The position numbers and the translations under genes were made by a program. A stretch of 64,000 nucleotides of DNA from Niastella sp. (GTDB lineage Bacteria; Bacteroidota; Bacteroidia; Chitinophagales; Chitinophagaceae), in assembly GCA_016710595.1 (NCBI GenBank), contig JADJVM010000008.1, positions 310,001-374,000 of the forward strand, written 5' to 3'. Positions within the stretch are counted from its first letter, which is position 1. Each line of letters begins with the position of its first letter. Positions 26,485 through 34,727 of this stretch are shown one piece after another. Below the pieces are notes generated by a model. That model saw only the letters and a list, made by a program, of their open reading frames with translations, did not search any database and had not been told where the DNA came from.

Positions 26485-26835
26485 ATGAAAGTTTTTGTAA
26501 AAAGGGTATATGATAAAAAAGAGAAAAATGATGGGAAACGCATCCTGGTTGACCGGTTGTGGCCCCGGGGGCTTACCAAAGAAAAAGCAGCAGTAGATAT
26601 TTGGCTAAAAGAGATTGCGCCTACTACTGAGCTTCGTAAATGGTTTGCACATGATGCCGAAAAATGGGTTCCTTTTCAAAAGAAATATATAAAAGAACTT
26701 GAAAAAAATATTGAACCGGTTTCCATTTTAAAAAAAGAAATAAAAGTTGGTACCGTTACCCTGCTATACGCCGCAAAAGATGAAATACACAATGAAGCGC
26801 TTGTTTTAAAAGATTGGATTTGTAAAAATGATTAA
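26485..26835 (+). CDS. DUF488 family protein (YeaO-like)
   Basis: 116 residues from the ATG at 26485 (MKVFVKRVYDKKEKNDGKRI). The frame is open to a GTG at 26461, but the internal ATG matches the family start. Family signatures: ILVDRLWPRGLTKEKAAVD, WLKEIAPTTELRKWFAHD and the C-terminal VTLLYAAKDEIHNEALVLKD. The domain is widespread and usually of unknown function. It is a small cytoplasmic protein. The UspA gene follows 19 bp later, so the two are probably cotranscribed. Confidence 0.88.
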   Translation: MKVFVKRVYDKKEKNDGKRILVDRLWPRGLTKEKAAVDIWLKEIAPTTELRKWFAHDAEKWVPFQKKYIKELEKNIEPVSILKKEIKVGTVTLLYAAKDEIHNEALVLKDWICKND

Positions 26836-26854
26836 CGCTTAAAACATAATAAAA

Positions 26855-27337
26855 ATGCAAATGAAAAAAATATTAATAGCAGTAGATTATCATCCTTCGG
26901 CACAAATGGTTGCAGAAGCCGGTTACCTTTTAGCCAAAAGTGTACAGGCAAAGCCAGTATTATTGCACGTTACAGCCAACCCGGCTTACTATGCAACGCT
27001 TGATTATTCGCCCATTATGGGATTTGCCGGGTTTAATAATCTTGACATACTGCATAAAGATGATACAGATGAACTCATGCGGTCGGCGCAATATTATCTT
27101 GATAAATCAAAAAGCCATTTAGGAGATGATAATATTGAAACCTTAGTAAAATCGGGTAATATAGCCGAAACAATTTTAGACACAGCAAATGAAATACAGG
27201 CCGATGTAATTGTAATGGGAACCCATAGCCGAACCGGGTTAGAAAAAGTATTGGTGGGCAGTGTTGCCAAATTAGTACTTGAAAAAACAGAACTTCCATT
27301 ATTTATCATCCCAACTAAAAATTTTAAAACTGATTAA
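26855..27337 (+). CDS. Universal stress protein (UspA family, ATP-binding type)
   Basis: 160 residues, one Usp domain. KILIAVDYHPSAQ begins the first strand, and the nucleotide-binding motif G-2x-G-9x-G(S/T) family pattern appears as MGTHSRTGLEKVLVGSVA (residues 121-138), so it likely binds ATP and dimerises. ADVIVMG precedes it and ELPLFIIPTK closes the fold. Role: cytoplasmic stress or dormancy response, mechanism unspecified. A possible alternative start two codons in (M3) is equally good. It stands just upstream of the aconitase promoter. Confidence 0.92.
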   Translation: MQMKKILIAVDYHPSAQMVAEAGYLLAKSVQAKPVLLHVTANPAYYATLDYSPIMGFAGFNNLDILHKDDTDELMRSAQYYLDKSKSHLGDDNIETLVKSGNIAETILDTANEIQADVIVMGTHSRTGLEKVLVGSVAKLVLEKTELPLFIIPTKNFKTD

Positions 27338-27366
27338 GACATTACCAGGCTAACTTTAAAAAAAGC

Positions 27367-27374
27367 TAACTTTG
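27367..27374 (+). promoter_or_regulatory. -7 promoter element (TAACTTTG) before the aconitase gene
   Basis: Exact TAnnTTTG match 37 bp before the ATG at 27412. It lies in a short direct repeat: GCTAACTTT occurs at 27349-27357 and again at 27365-27373. The upstream copy sits near where a -33 box would be, but no clean TTTG is present. Confidence 0.45.
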
Positions 27375-27411
27375 AAACAACAGATTAACAGAAAGATTAA
27401 ACAAAATCAAC

Positions 27412-30189
27412 ATGACAAAAGATCCTTATCAAATTAAAAAATTATTGCCAACGCACAAGTCCGGTTCTTACACATATTATAGCCTGGCAGAATTAAAAAA
27501 GCAGGGGCACGATATTGATAAACTCCCTTTTTCAATAAGAATTTTACTTGAGAATGCGCTGCGGAATTTCGATGACTTCGCCATCACCAAAGAAAATATT
27601 GAAACCATTTTAAACTGGAGCCCTACCCCATCTGATAAAGATATTCCTTTTAAACCCGCACGGGTATTGATGCAGGACTTCACAGGTGTTCCGGCCGTAG
27701 TGGATATTGCATCCTTACGGGCTGAAGCAGCAAGGAAAGGAAAAAATCCTGAAGAAATAAATCCATTGATTCCGGTTGACCTGGTAATTGACCACTCGGT
27801 ACAGGTAGATTATTTTGGAACAGACTATGCTTTTAAAAGAAATATGGAAGAAGAATATAAACGTAACCAGGAACGGTATTCTTTTTTAAAGTGGGCACAA
27901 AGATCATTTAATAATTTTAGTGTAGTTCCGCCCGGTATGGGCATTTGCCACCAGGTGAACCTTGAATACCTGTCGAAAGGTGTGATAGAAAGAAACGGTG
28001 AAATTTTTCCTGATACTTTAGTTGGCACAGATAGCCACACTCCCATGGTGAATGGTATTGGTGTAGTTGCATGGGGTGTTGGTGGTATAGAAGCAGAAGC
28101 CGCCATTTTGGGCCAGCCTTTGTATTTTATAATGCCCGAAGTGATCGGTTTAAAATTAACCGGAAAATTACCGGTAGGTTCCACAGCAACGGATCTCGTA
28201 TTGACGATAGCCGAAACTTTAAGAAAATTTGGTGTGGTAGGCAAGTTCGTAGAAGTTTCAGGCCCCGGGCTCGATCATCTTTCAGTTCCCGACCGGGCAA
28301 CCATTGGTAATATGTCGCCTGAATTTGGCTGCACCATTACTTACTTTCCCATTGACCATAAAACGCTTGAATACATGCGCAGGAGCAACCGCTCGGAAGA
28401 ACAGGTGAAATTGGTGGAAGATTATTGTAAAGCAAATATGTTATGGCGTTCCGGTGAAGAAAAAATTCAATATACCGATACCATTACATTAGACCTCTCT
28501 ACCATAGAGCCAACTGTTGCAGGCCCTAAAAGGCCACAGGATAAAATTTTGCTAAAGGATTTCAAATCAAAATTTATCCAATTGATGGACGAGATATATG
28601 GCCGCAAATATACACTGCCAGATAAACAACTCTCACGCTGGTTTGCCGAAGGCGGTGGACAACCCATTGACCCGGCACCACCTATGCCTGCAGATACTGA
28701 AGTAATAGAAGAAGTAATAAACGGTACAAAAAAAGTTTGGGTTACATTAGGACACGAAAAATTTGAAATTTCAGATGGCTCTGTAGCTATTGCTGCCATT
28801 ACATCCTGTACCAATACATCGAACCCGTTTGTAATGATTGGCGCCGGTTTGGTTGCCAGGAAAGCAAGGGAACATGGCCTCAATAAAAAACCCTGGGTAA
28901 AAACATCATTGGCACCGGGGTCAAAAGTAGTTACCGATTATTTAGAAAAAGCCGACTTGCTGAATGACCTTGAATCTTTAGATTTTCACTTAGTAGGTTA
29001 TGGATGTACTTCCTGTATTGGAAACTCTGGCCCTTTACCTCCTTACATGGCCAAAGCAGTAGAAGAACATGATCTTGTGGTAGCTTCTGTACTTTCGGGC
29101 AACCGGAATTTTGAAGCCAGGATTCATCCTCAGGTAAGAATGAATTTTTTAATGTCGCCCATGCTGGTAGTGGCGTATGCCATTGCCGGGCGTATTGATA
29201 TTGATCTTGTGAATGATCCCATCAGTTATGATTCTAACCTGCAACCTGTTTATTTAAAAGATATCTGGCCCAGTGATGATGAGATCAATGAACTAATGAA
29301 TAAAGTACTCTCACCTGCAGATTTCGAAAAAAATTATAGTAAAATTTTTGAGGGAAATGAAACATGGCGAAACCTAAGCATCCCTGAAGATACACTCTAT
29401 GCCTGGGATGATCAATCAACCTACATAAAAGAAGCGCCATTTTTTAATGGCATTTCAGAAAAAGTAGAACCCCTTACTGATATTGCAAATGCAAGGGCAT
29501 TATTGGTTTTGGGAGATAGCATCACAACCGATCACATCTCCCCTGCCGGGCAGTTTAATGAAACTTCTGCCGCAGGCAAATATTTAATAAGCCGTGGGGT
29601 AAGCAGGGAGAACTTTAATTCTTATGGATCCCGCAGGGGTAATGATGAAGTGATGACCCGTGGTACTTTTGCAAATGTGCGCATCAAAAATAAATTAGCA
29701 CAAAAAGAAGGAGGTTATACATCATACCTGCCTACCGGTGAAGAAATGAGTGTATATGATGCCTCCATAAAGTATAAGGAAGCAAATATTCCATTAGTCG
29801 TATTGGCCGGTAAAGAATATGGAAGCGGTTCTTCCCGTGACTGGGCTGCCAAAGGCACATTTTTATTGGGAGTGAAAGCTGTGATAGCAGAAAGCTATGA
29901 ACGCATTCACCGCAGTAATTTAGTAGGTATGGGCGTTTTGCCACTTGAGTTTATGGCAGGAAATACAGCCGAAAAATTAGGATTACAAGGTAATGAAAGC
30001 TTTACCATTACAGGTATTGCAGAAAATATTAAACCATTAAAAAATGTACAGGTTATTGCAACAAAAGATGATGGCACACAAATAATATTTGATGCCATTG
30101 CTCGCCTTGATTCTGATATTGAAATAGAATATTACCGGAATGGCGGCATATTGCAATATGTACTAAGGCATTTTTTAGAAAAAGAATAA
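27412..30189 (+). CDS. acnA: Aconitate hydratase AcnA
   Basis: 925 residues, the length of the AcnA/IRP1 type. Converts citrate to isocitrate via cis-aconitate in the TCA cycle, using a [4Fe-4S] cluster. The cluster cysteines are in AAITSCTNTSNP and GYGCTSCIGNSGP. Other landmarks: FSVVPPGMGICHQVNLEYLS and LVGTDSHTPMVNGIGV with catalytic His/Asp residues, VLVLGDSITTDHISPAG-like LLVLGDSITTDHISPAGQFN, FNSYGSRRGNDEVM, and GKEYGSGSSRDWAAKG with the substrate-binding Arg and Ser of the swivelling domain. An AhpD-like gene follows 3 bp after the stop, so the two are cotranscribed. Confidence 0.97.
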   Translation: MTKDPYQIKKLLPTHKSGSYTYYSLAELKKQGHDIDKLPFSIRILLENALRNFDDFAITKENIETILNWSPTPSDKDIPFKPARVLMQDFTGVPAVVDIASLRAEAARKGKNPEEINPLIPVDLVIDHSVQVDYFGTDYAFKRNMEEEYKRNQERYSFLKWAQRSFNNFSVVPPGMGICHQVNLEYLSKGVIERNGEIFPDTLVGTDSHTPMVNGIGVVAWGVGGIEAEAAILGQPLYFIMPEVIGLKLTGKLPVGSTATDLVLTIAETLRKFGVVGKFVEVSGPGLDHLSVPDRATIGNMSPEFGCTITYFPIDHKTLEYMRRSNRSEEQVKLVEDYCKANMLWRSGEEKIQYTDTITLDLSTIEPTVAGPKRPQDKILLKDFKSKFIQLMDEIYGRKYTLPDKQLSRWFAEGGGQPIDPAPPMPADTEVIEEVINGTKKVWVTLGHEKFEISDGSVAIAAITSCTNTSNPFVMIGAGLVARKAREHGLNKKPWVKTSLAPGSKVVTDYLEKADLLNDLESLDFHLVGYGCTSCIGNSGPLPPYMAKAVEEHDLVVASVLSGNRNFEARIHPQVRMNFLMSPMLVVAYAIAGRIDIDLVNDPISYDSNLQPVYLKDIWPSDDEINELMNKVLSPADFEKNYSKIFEGNETWRNLSIPEDTLYAWDDQSTYIKEAPFFNGISEKVEPLTDIANARALLVLGDSITTDHISPAGQFNETSAAGKYLISRGVSRENFNSYGSRRGNDEVMTRGTFANVRIKNKLAQKEGGYTSYLPTGEEMSVYDASIKYKEANIPLVVLAGKEYGSGSSRDWAAKGTFLLGVKAVIAESYERIHRSNLVGMGVLPLEFMAGNTAEKLGLQGNESFTITGIAENIKPLKNVQVIATKDDGTQIIFDAIARLDSDIEIEYYRNGGILQYVLRHFLEKE

Positions 30190-30192
30190 ATA

Positions 30193-30528
30193 ATGGAAAC
30201 AGAAAATTTATATCCTGCCACTACAAAAGAATTGGCGGATAAAAAAGCAGCATTGGCTTCTAAAAATTTAGAAGCCTGGCGAAATTTCAGCAAAACCGTT
30301 TTTGAAGAAGGGGCGTTGCCTGAAAAAACAAAACAATTAATTGCAGTAGCCGTTGCGCATGTTACCCAATGCCCCTATTGCATCAGGAGCCATTCAAAAC
30401 AGGCAATGAGAAAAGGAGCCAGTAAAGAAGAAATCATGGAAGCTATATGGGTTGCAGCAGAAATGCGTGCAGGTGCTGCATATGCACACGCCACGATTGC
30501 AATGGATGAAATGGAAAAAGTTGTATAA
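30193..30528 (+). CDS. Carboxymuconolactone decarboxylase / AhpD-like protein
   Basis: 111 residues. All-helical CMD domain with the redox motif TQCPYCIRSH (CxxCxxxH), preceded by TKQLIAVAVAHV. This is the pattern of AhpD-type peroxidase-cycle partners and not of true decarboxylases. GASKEEIMEAIWVAAEMRAG is the usual C-terminal half. Likely a cytoplasmic disulfide reductase or peroxide-defence protein, probably oligomeric. It begins 3 bp after the aconitase stop. Such coupling could protect or restore the oxidant-sensitive iron-sulfur enzyme, which is an inference from position. Confidence 0.88.
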   Translation: METENLYPATTKELADKKAALASKNLEAWRNFSKTVFEEGALPEKTKQLIAVAVAHVTQCPYCIRSHSKQAMRKGASKEEIMEAIWVAAEMRAGAAYAHATIAMDEMEKVV

Positions 30529-30553
30529 CCCATTTTATATTACTCGCTTGTTG

Positions 30554-30579
30554 TTGTAAACGATGTGAGGGGTTTACAA
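30554..30579. promoter_or_regulatory. Perfect 8-bp inverted repeat (TTGTAAAC / GTTTACAA)
   Basis: Arms 30554-30561 and 30572-30579, spacer GATGTGAGGG, 32 bp before the start of the second AhpD-like gene. Its size and symmetry resemble an operator for a dimeric repressor. No regulator gene is adjacent. A weak terminator role cannot be excluded. Confidence 0.35.
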
Positions 30580-30611
30580 AATAAATACGCTTCATACAAT
30601 TAATTTTTATT

Positions 30612-31064
30612 ATGAAACAAAGATTAAATTATGCTCAACAAGCGCCCGCAGGCATGCAGGCAATGTTGGATATGGAAAAGTTTGTAAAAGGTTCCGGCCT
30701 TGATCTTACCATCTTTGAACTCGTTAAAACCAGGGCTTCACAAATTAATGGTTGTGCCTATTGCTTAGATATGCATACAAAAGATGCCCGAAAAGCAGGT
30801 GAAACAGAACAGCGGTTATATGCATTAAGCGCCTGGCGTGAAACTCCCTTCTATACAGAAAAAGAAAGAGCTGCTTTAGCCTGGACAGAAGCGCTAACCG
30901 TAATTTCAGAAAACGAAGTCCCCGATACTTTATATGATATGGTACGAAACCATTTTGATGAAAAAGAATTGGTGGCGCTTACCATGGCCATTGTAGCCAT
31001 TAACGGATGGAACCGTCTGGCCATTGCATTCAGAACCATTCCCGGCTCTTATCAGCCTCAATAA
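30612..31064 (+). CDS. AhpD-like carboxymuconolactone decarboxylase family protein
   Basis: 150 residues. The redox centre INGCAYCLDMHTKDARKAGE has CxxCxxxH, preceded by LTIFELVKTRASQ. The C-terminal half (YTEKERAALAWTEALTVI, NGWNRLAIAFRTIPGSYQ) follows the longer AhpD/alkylhydroperoxidase subgroup in which a conserved NRL occurs. Predicted cytoplasmic thiol oxidoreductase. The SDR gene starts 20 bp beyond its stop, and the two are probably one transcript, separate from the shorter AhpD-like gene by the inverted repeat at 30554-30579. Confidence 0.88.
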   Translation: MKQRLNYAQQAPAGMQAMLDMEKFVKGSGLDLTIFELVKTRASQINGCAYCLDMHTKDARKAGETEQRLYALSAWRETPFYTEKERAALAWTEALTVISENEVPDTLYDMVRNHFDEKELVALTMAIVAINGWNRLAIAFRTIPGSYQPQ

Positions 31065-31083
31065 TTTTTTACATTATCTAAAA

Positions 31084-31800
31084 ATGAATATTAAGGGAAA
31101 GATTGCAGTAATAACAGGAGCCAGCAGTGGTTTGGGCGCTGCCATTGCACGGGCTCTCGTTGCAAAGGAATGCCGGGTATATGGGCTTGCCCGCAATACT
31201 GAAAAACTGGAACAAATTAAAAATGAAATAGGAGAAAATTTTATCCCTGTGGTAATAGATATTGCCAATAAGGATTTACTGGATACCTGGATTCAAAAAA
31301 CATTTCATGAAGATCATTTACCAGACATACTCATCAATAATGCCGGTGCCGGTTACTTTACAAAAATTGATGCATTAACATTTGATCGTTGGCATGAAAT
31401 GATCAATACCAATTTAAATGGTACATTTTATTGCACTTCATTATTGGTTCCCTTTATGAAAAAGAATAAAAATACCTGCCATATCCTAAACATCGGATCC
31501 ATATTAGGGAAAACAACAAGAGCAGAAGGCGCTGCATACTCAGCCACAAAATATGCGATACAGGGGTTCAGTGAATCTTTGTTTAAAGAACTTAGATCGT
31601 ATAAAATAAAAGTAACTTGTGTAAACCCGGGCAGCATTGATACCCATTTTTTTCAGGAATCAGGAATACATGCACACTCAAATATGTTACAGCCTTATGA
31701 TATCGCTATAGTAATAACCCAACTTATTGAAACGCCGGATAATTTGCTGGTAGATGAAATTACACTGAGGCCCTTACAAGCACAGGCTCCCATGCAATAA
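31084..31800 (+). CDS. Short-chain dehydrogenase/reductase (SDR)
   Basis: 238 residues from the ATG at 31084. The frame is also open from a TTG at 31024 inside the upstream gene, but the family starts at MNIKGKIAVITGASSGLG. The NAD(P)-binding motif TGASSGLG is at residues 11-18, ILINNAGAGYF is the NNAG motif, and NIGSILG plus AAYSATKYAIQGF supply catalytic Ser, Tyr and Lys. VNPGSIDT is the usual cofactor-side loop. Substrate unknown. The Arg in GLARNTEKLE suggests NADPH preference, which is weak evidence. Confidence 0.92.
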   Translation: MNIKGKIAVITGASSGLGAAIARALVAKECRVYGLARNTEKLEQIKNEIGENFIPVVIDIANKDLLDTWIQKTFHEDHLPDILINNAGAGYFTKIDALTFDRWHEMINTNLNGTFYCTSLLVPFMKKNKNTCHILNIGSILGKTTRAEGAAYSATKYAIQGFSESLFKELRSYKIKVTCVNPGSIDTHFFQESGIHAHSNMLQPYDIAIVITQLIETPDNLLVDEITLRPLQAQAPMQ

Positions 31801-31862
31801 ATTTTTGACCTGTCATTATTTTTCCATGACGAATATCATGTGATGAAAAGCTTTTTGTCATC

Positions 31863-31891
31863 TTGAAAAATACATTTAAAAGCTATATTTG
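31863..31891 (+). promoter_or_regulatory. Bacteroidota promoter (TTG ... TATATTTG) before the ribosome-hibernation gene
   Basis: TTG at 31863-31865 and an exact TAnnTTTG (TATATTTG) at 31884-31891 are separated by 18 bp, close to the 19-21 bp usual for the phylum. The -7 element overlaps the palindrome TTTGATCAAA (31888-31897), and the ATG follows at 31908. Confidence 0.5.
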
Positions 31892-31907
31892 ATCAAATTA
31901 CAAAATC

Positions 31908-32213
31908 ATGAATTACACAGAAAACTTTGAAGGAATTAAAATTGATGTACAAGCCGTAGATATTACGATTGATGATGATGTACAACAAGGCATCAGGGAT
32001 ATGATTACAAGATTAAAAAGGCATGTATCGCAGGTAAATTGGGTAGATGTTTATTTTAAAAAAGAAGCCAACCATGCCACAGAACCACGCAATGTGAGTA
32101 TCCGGTTTGGGATACCCGGCCAGGATGCATTTGCAACAGGATCAGGTGAACATTGGTTACCTACTTTAAAAGAAGTAGAAGAAAAAGTACGTAAGCAATT
32201 AATTAAAAAATAA
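31908..32213 (+). CDS. Ribosome hibernation-promoting factor / RaiA-like protein
   Basis: 101 residues, the short HPF/RaiA class without the C-terminal dimerisation domain. The pattern IKIDVQAVDITIDDDVQQGI, then MITRLKRHV and WVDVYFKKEAN, fits the beta-alpha-beta-beta-beta-alpha ribosome-binding fold. The C-terminal helix LKEVEEKVRKQLIKK is basic. It would bind the 30S subunit and silence ribosomes under stress or slow growth. It has its own promoter and stands between redox genes and the oxidase regulatory region, consistent with a role when respiration is limited. Confidence 0.78.
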   Translation: MNYTENFEGIKIDVQAVDITIDDDVQQGIRDMITRLKRHVSQVNWVDVYFKKEANHATEPRNVSIRFGIPGQDAFATGSGEHWLPTLKEVEEKVRKQLIKK

Positions 32214-32255
32214 TATCTCTGGTACATTTTTTTTAAAGTGAATATTGTTCTATGT

Positions 32256-32269
32256 ATGATTAGAATCAT
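32256..32269. promoter_or_regulatory. FNR-like box (ATGATTAGAATCAT)
   Basis: A perfect 14-bp palindrome whose core is TGAT-N4-ATCA. It matches 8 of the 10 defined positions of the FNR consensus TTGAT-N4-ATCAA, differing only in the outermost pair. It lies 90 bp before the ATG of the RIC-like gene. The likely binder is a CRP/FNR-type protein, possibly the receiver-fused one at 43679-44740. Confidence 0.45.
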
Positions 32270-32358
32270 GCTTTCTTAAGATATTGCTCATAAAATAAAA
32301 ATTGATTTATAGTGATATTGCATCTATTTATCATAAACTATTTTTCTTAAATGTTGCC

Positions 32359-33111
32359 ATGAGCATAGACAATATTCACATAAATCCCTACGATCTTATC
32401 AGCGATATTGTAGAAGCTGATTATCGCACTGCAGATGTATTTAGAAAATATAATATTGAATATGAAGCTACCGGGCAACTGGATCTATCAACCATTTGCC
32501 AAAACAATCGTATTGATATAGATGTGTTATTAGACGAGTTGAACCGGTCAGTCATGCATATCCCTTTTCCGCATAATGTAGATTGTACTTTATGGCCCAT
32601 TGATTTCCTGGCCGATTTTATTATTCACATGCGCCATACCTATTTCAAAATAACACTACCGGACCTTTCATCTTTCATAAATAAATTTACTATCCACCAC
32701 CGGGATGATTTTCCGGAACTTCTCGAAATTACGGGATGGCTGGAAGCTTTATCTAGTATTATTTTACAGGGTATCAAACAAAAAGAAGAAGTGTTGTTTC
32801 CTTATATCAGGCAAATTGCCCATGCCCATGCAGGCAAAGTGCCGTATGCAAGATTATTGGCCCTTACCCTTAAGAAGCCATTGGATGAGCTTAAAAAAGT
32901 AGAAGAAAAAGAAATACGGAATGCACTGGAGCATATCAGGCAAATTACCTCACATTATACTACACCCAAAAATGCAGGTATTACATATACCGTAGCAATT
33001 GCTAAATTGAAAGAATTAGACGATTACCTGCAACACAATATGTACCTGGAATATGAATTGCTCTATCCAAAAGCCATGGCCATAGAGCAGGAACTGATTT
33101 TATCAGAATAA
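32359..33111 (+). CDS. RIC/ScdA/YtfE-like hemerythrin-domain protein with degenerate metal site
   Basis: 250 residues from the ATG at 32359. An open frame to a TTG at 32302 adds a leader not seen in the family. Residues 14-60 form the N-terminal DUF542-type domain (ISDIVEADYRTADVFRKYNI), but the family CC of the YCC motif is replaced by EA (Y35-E-A-T-G). Residues ~80-245 form a hemerythrin-like four-helix bundle. By motif alignment with YtfE, first-helix His is H93 and Glu ligands E143 and E231 remain, while the His of HMxKEE (here IKQKEE), the His of the EHxxAG helix (here VEEKEI) and the final HxxLE His (N227) are gone. Iron-sulfur repair as in YtfE is therefore doubtful. A sensor or scaffold role is possible. 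Confidence 0.75.
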   Translation: MSIDNIHINPYDLISDIVEADYRTADVFRKYNIEYEATGQLDLSTICQNNRIDIDVLLDELNRSVMHIPFPHNVDCTLWPIDFLADFIIHMRHTYFKITLPDLSSFINKFTIHHRDDFPELLEITGWLEALSSIILQGIKQKEEVLFPYIRQIAHAHAGKVPYARLLALTLKKPLDELKKVEEKEIRNALEHIRQITSHYTTPKNAGITYTVAIAKLKELDDYLQHNMYLEYELLYPKAMAIEQELILSE

Positions 33112-33167
33112 AAAGAAATTATCTTCAGCATAGATTAATTTCGCAGTATCATAACACAGTAAAATGT

Positions 33168-34727
33168 ATGATTCATTTTAATAGCAGGCAAGCTACAATA
33201 TATTCTTTCCTCATTTTTATAGTTACCATTGGGCTCGCTTATTTTTTTCCGGGCAAAGCAATTATTAGCATTGGTATGCTGGTGATCATTTTCCTTACCA
33301 TATTTATGCGAAATGCGTATGCCACATTTATAGCCGGCGCTATAGGTATCATTATAGCAGCATTGTATCCATTATTTCATCATTATCAAACTGGTAAATA
33401 CACAGGCGTTTCAGAAACACTTTTTGTGATGATCCTGGTTTTTGGATCGGCATTAATGGCATGGTATATTAAATCACTCCTGATCCATTACCAATTTGAT
33501 CGTACCCACATGACCTCCCTTTTTGAAAATGCAACAGAAGGGATTATTTTAACCAATGCTAAAGGGGAAGTCATATTGGCAAATACGTCTGCTGAGCACA
33601 TGTTTAATTACGGGAGAGATGAATTGGTTGGCCAACCTATTGAAGTTCTAATTCCGCAACAAGCGCATGAAAAACATAAAAATTACCGGCAGGATTTTTA
33701 TAAAGATCCATCGAATCGTACCATGGGCATGGGTAGGGATTTAAGAGCGGTACGAAAAGGAGGCAATCAATTTCCGGTAGAAGTAAGTTTAAGCCAATAC
33801 AATCAAAATAATGAACAATTCGTAATCGCTTTTATAGTAGATATTACTACACGGAAAATTACAGAAGATAAAATCAGGCAAAAACAAACAGAGCTGGAAT
33901 CTATTACCCATGAAATTCAATTACTAAATACCCAATTGGAGGCAAAAGTAGAAGAAAGGACCCTGATATTAAAAGAAGCCCTTGAAAAATTAGAAGAATC
34001 TCAAATTGAATTAAATGAAGCGCTCACAAAAGAACGCAGGTTAAATGAATTGAAAAGCAGGTTTGTCTCTATGGCTTCGCATGAATTCCGCACTCCTTTA
34101 AGTACCATACTATCGTCAGTTACCATTGCCTCTAAATATGTACTTACAGAAGAAAATGAAAAAAGGGTAAAACATTTTACTAAAATAAAAGAATCGGTAA
34201 AACACATGAATGAACTGCTTGAAGATTTTCTTTCGTTGGGGAAATTGGAAGAGAATAAATTAAGCATCCAAACAGAAACTTTTGCACCTGAAGAATTTAT
34301 GGAAGATGTATTAGAAGAAATGAATGTACTCTCAAAGAAAGGTCAGCAAATCGTATTATCCTATTCCGGCGAACATTTATTTACGACTGATAAACGGTTA
34401 TTAAAAAATACATTGATCAATCTATTATCGAATGCCATTAAATTTTCTGAAGAAAATACACAGGTAGAAGTTTCTGCTACCAATGAAAATGAGCAGCTCA
34501 TAATAAGTATCCGGGACCATGGCATGGGTATCCCAAAAGAAGATATCCCATATTTGTTTGATAATTTTTACCGGGCCACCAATGTACTGTCCATACAAGG
34601 TACAGGCCTTGGGCTACCTATCACCCGGCGATATTTAAATATGCTGCATGGAACCATTGAGGTAGAAAGTGAGTTACAAAAAGGCACCCGGTTTACCATT
34701 AGCCTGCCATTACTTACTGCACAATAG
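33168..34727 (+). CDS. Membrane PAS histidine kinase, FixL-like
   Basis: 519 residues. Four membrane helices occupy about 11-104, a PAS domain 113-228, a coiled coil 232-298, a HisKA domain with SMASHEFRTP (phospho-acceptor H305), and a HATPase domain with NLLSNAIKF, DHGMGIP and GTGLGLPI. The PAS domain follows FixL: H170 in EKHKNY and R190 in MGMGR are 20 residues apart, exactly as the heme-ligand His and the distal Arg of Bradyrhizobium FixL (H200, R220), and RKGGNQFPVEVSL matches the following strand. Many related PAS domains keep this histidine without heme, so oxygen sensing is a hypothesis. It converges on the cbb3 operon (14-bp overlap). The likely partner is the receiver-CRP protein at 43679. 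Confidence 0.88.
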   Translation: MIHFNSRQATIYSFLIFIVTIGLAYFFPGKAIISIGMLVIIFLTIFMRNAYATFIAGAIGIIIAALYPLFHHYQTGKYTGVSETLFVMILVFGSALMAWYIKSLLIHYQFDRTHMTSLFENATEGIILTNAKGEVILANTSAEHMFNYGRDELVGQPIEVLIPQQAHEKHKNYRQDFYKDPSNRTMGMGRDLRAVRKGGNQFPVEVSLSQYNQNNEQFVIAFIVDITTRKITEDKIRQKQTELESITHEIQLLNTQLEAKVEERTLILKEALEKLEESQIELNEALTKERRLNELKSRFVSMASHEFRTPLSTILSSVTIASKYVLTEENEKRVKHFTKIKESVKHMNELLEDFLSLGKLEENKLSIQTETFAPEEFMEDVLEEMNVLSKKGQQIVLSYSGEHLFTTDKRLLKNTLINLLSNAIKFSEENTQVEVSATNENEQLIISIRDHGMGIPKEDIPYLFDNFYRATNVLSIQGTGLGLPITRRYLNMLHGTIEVESELQKGTRFTISLPLLTAQ

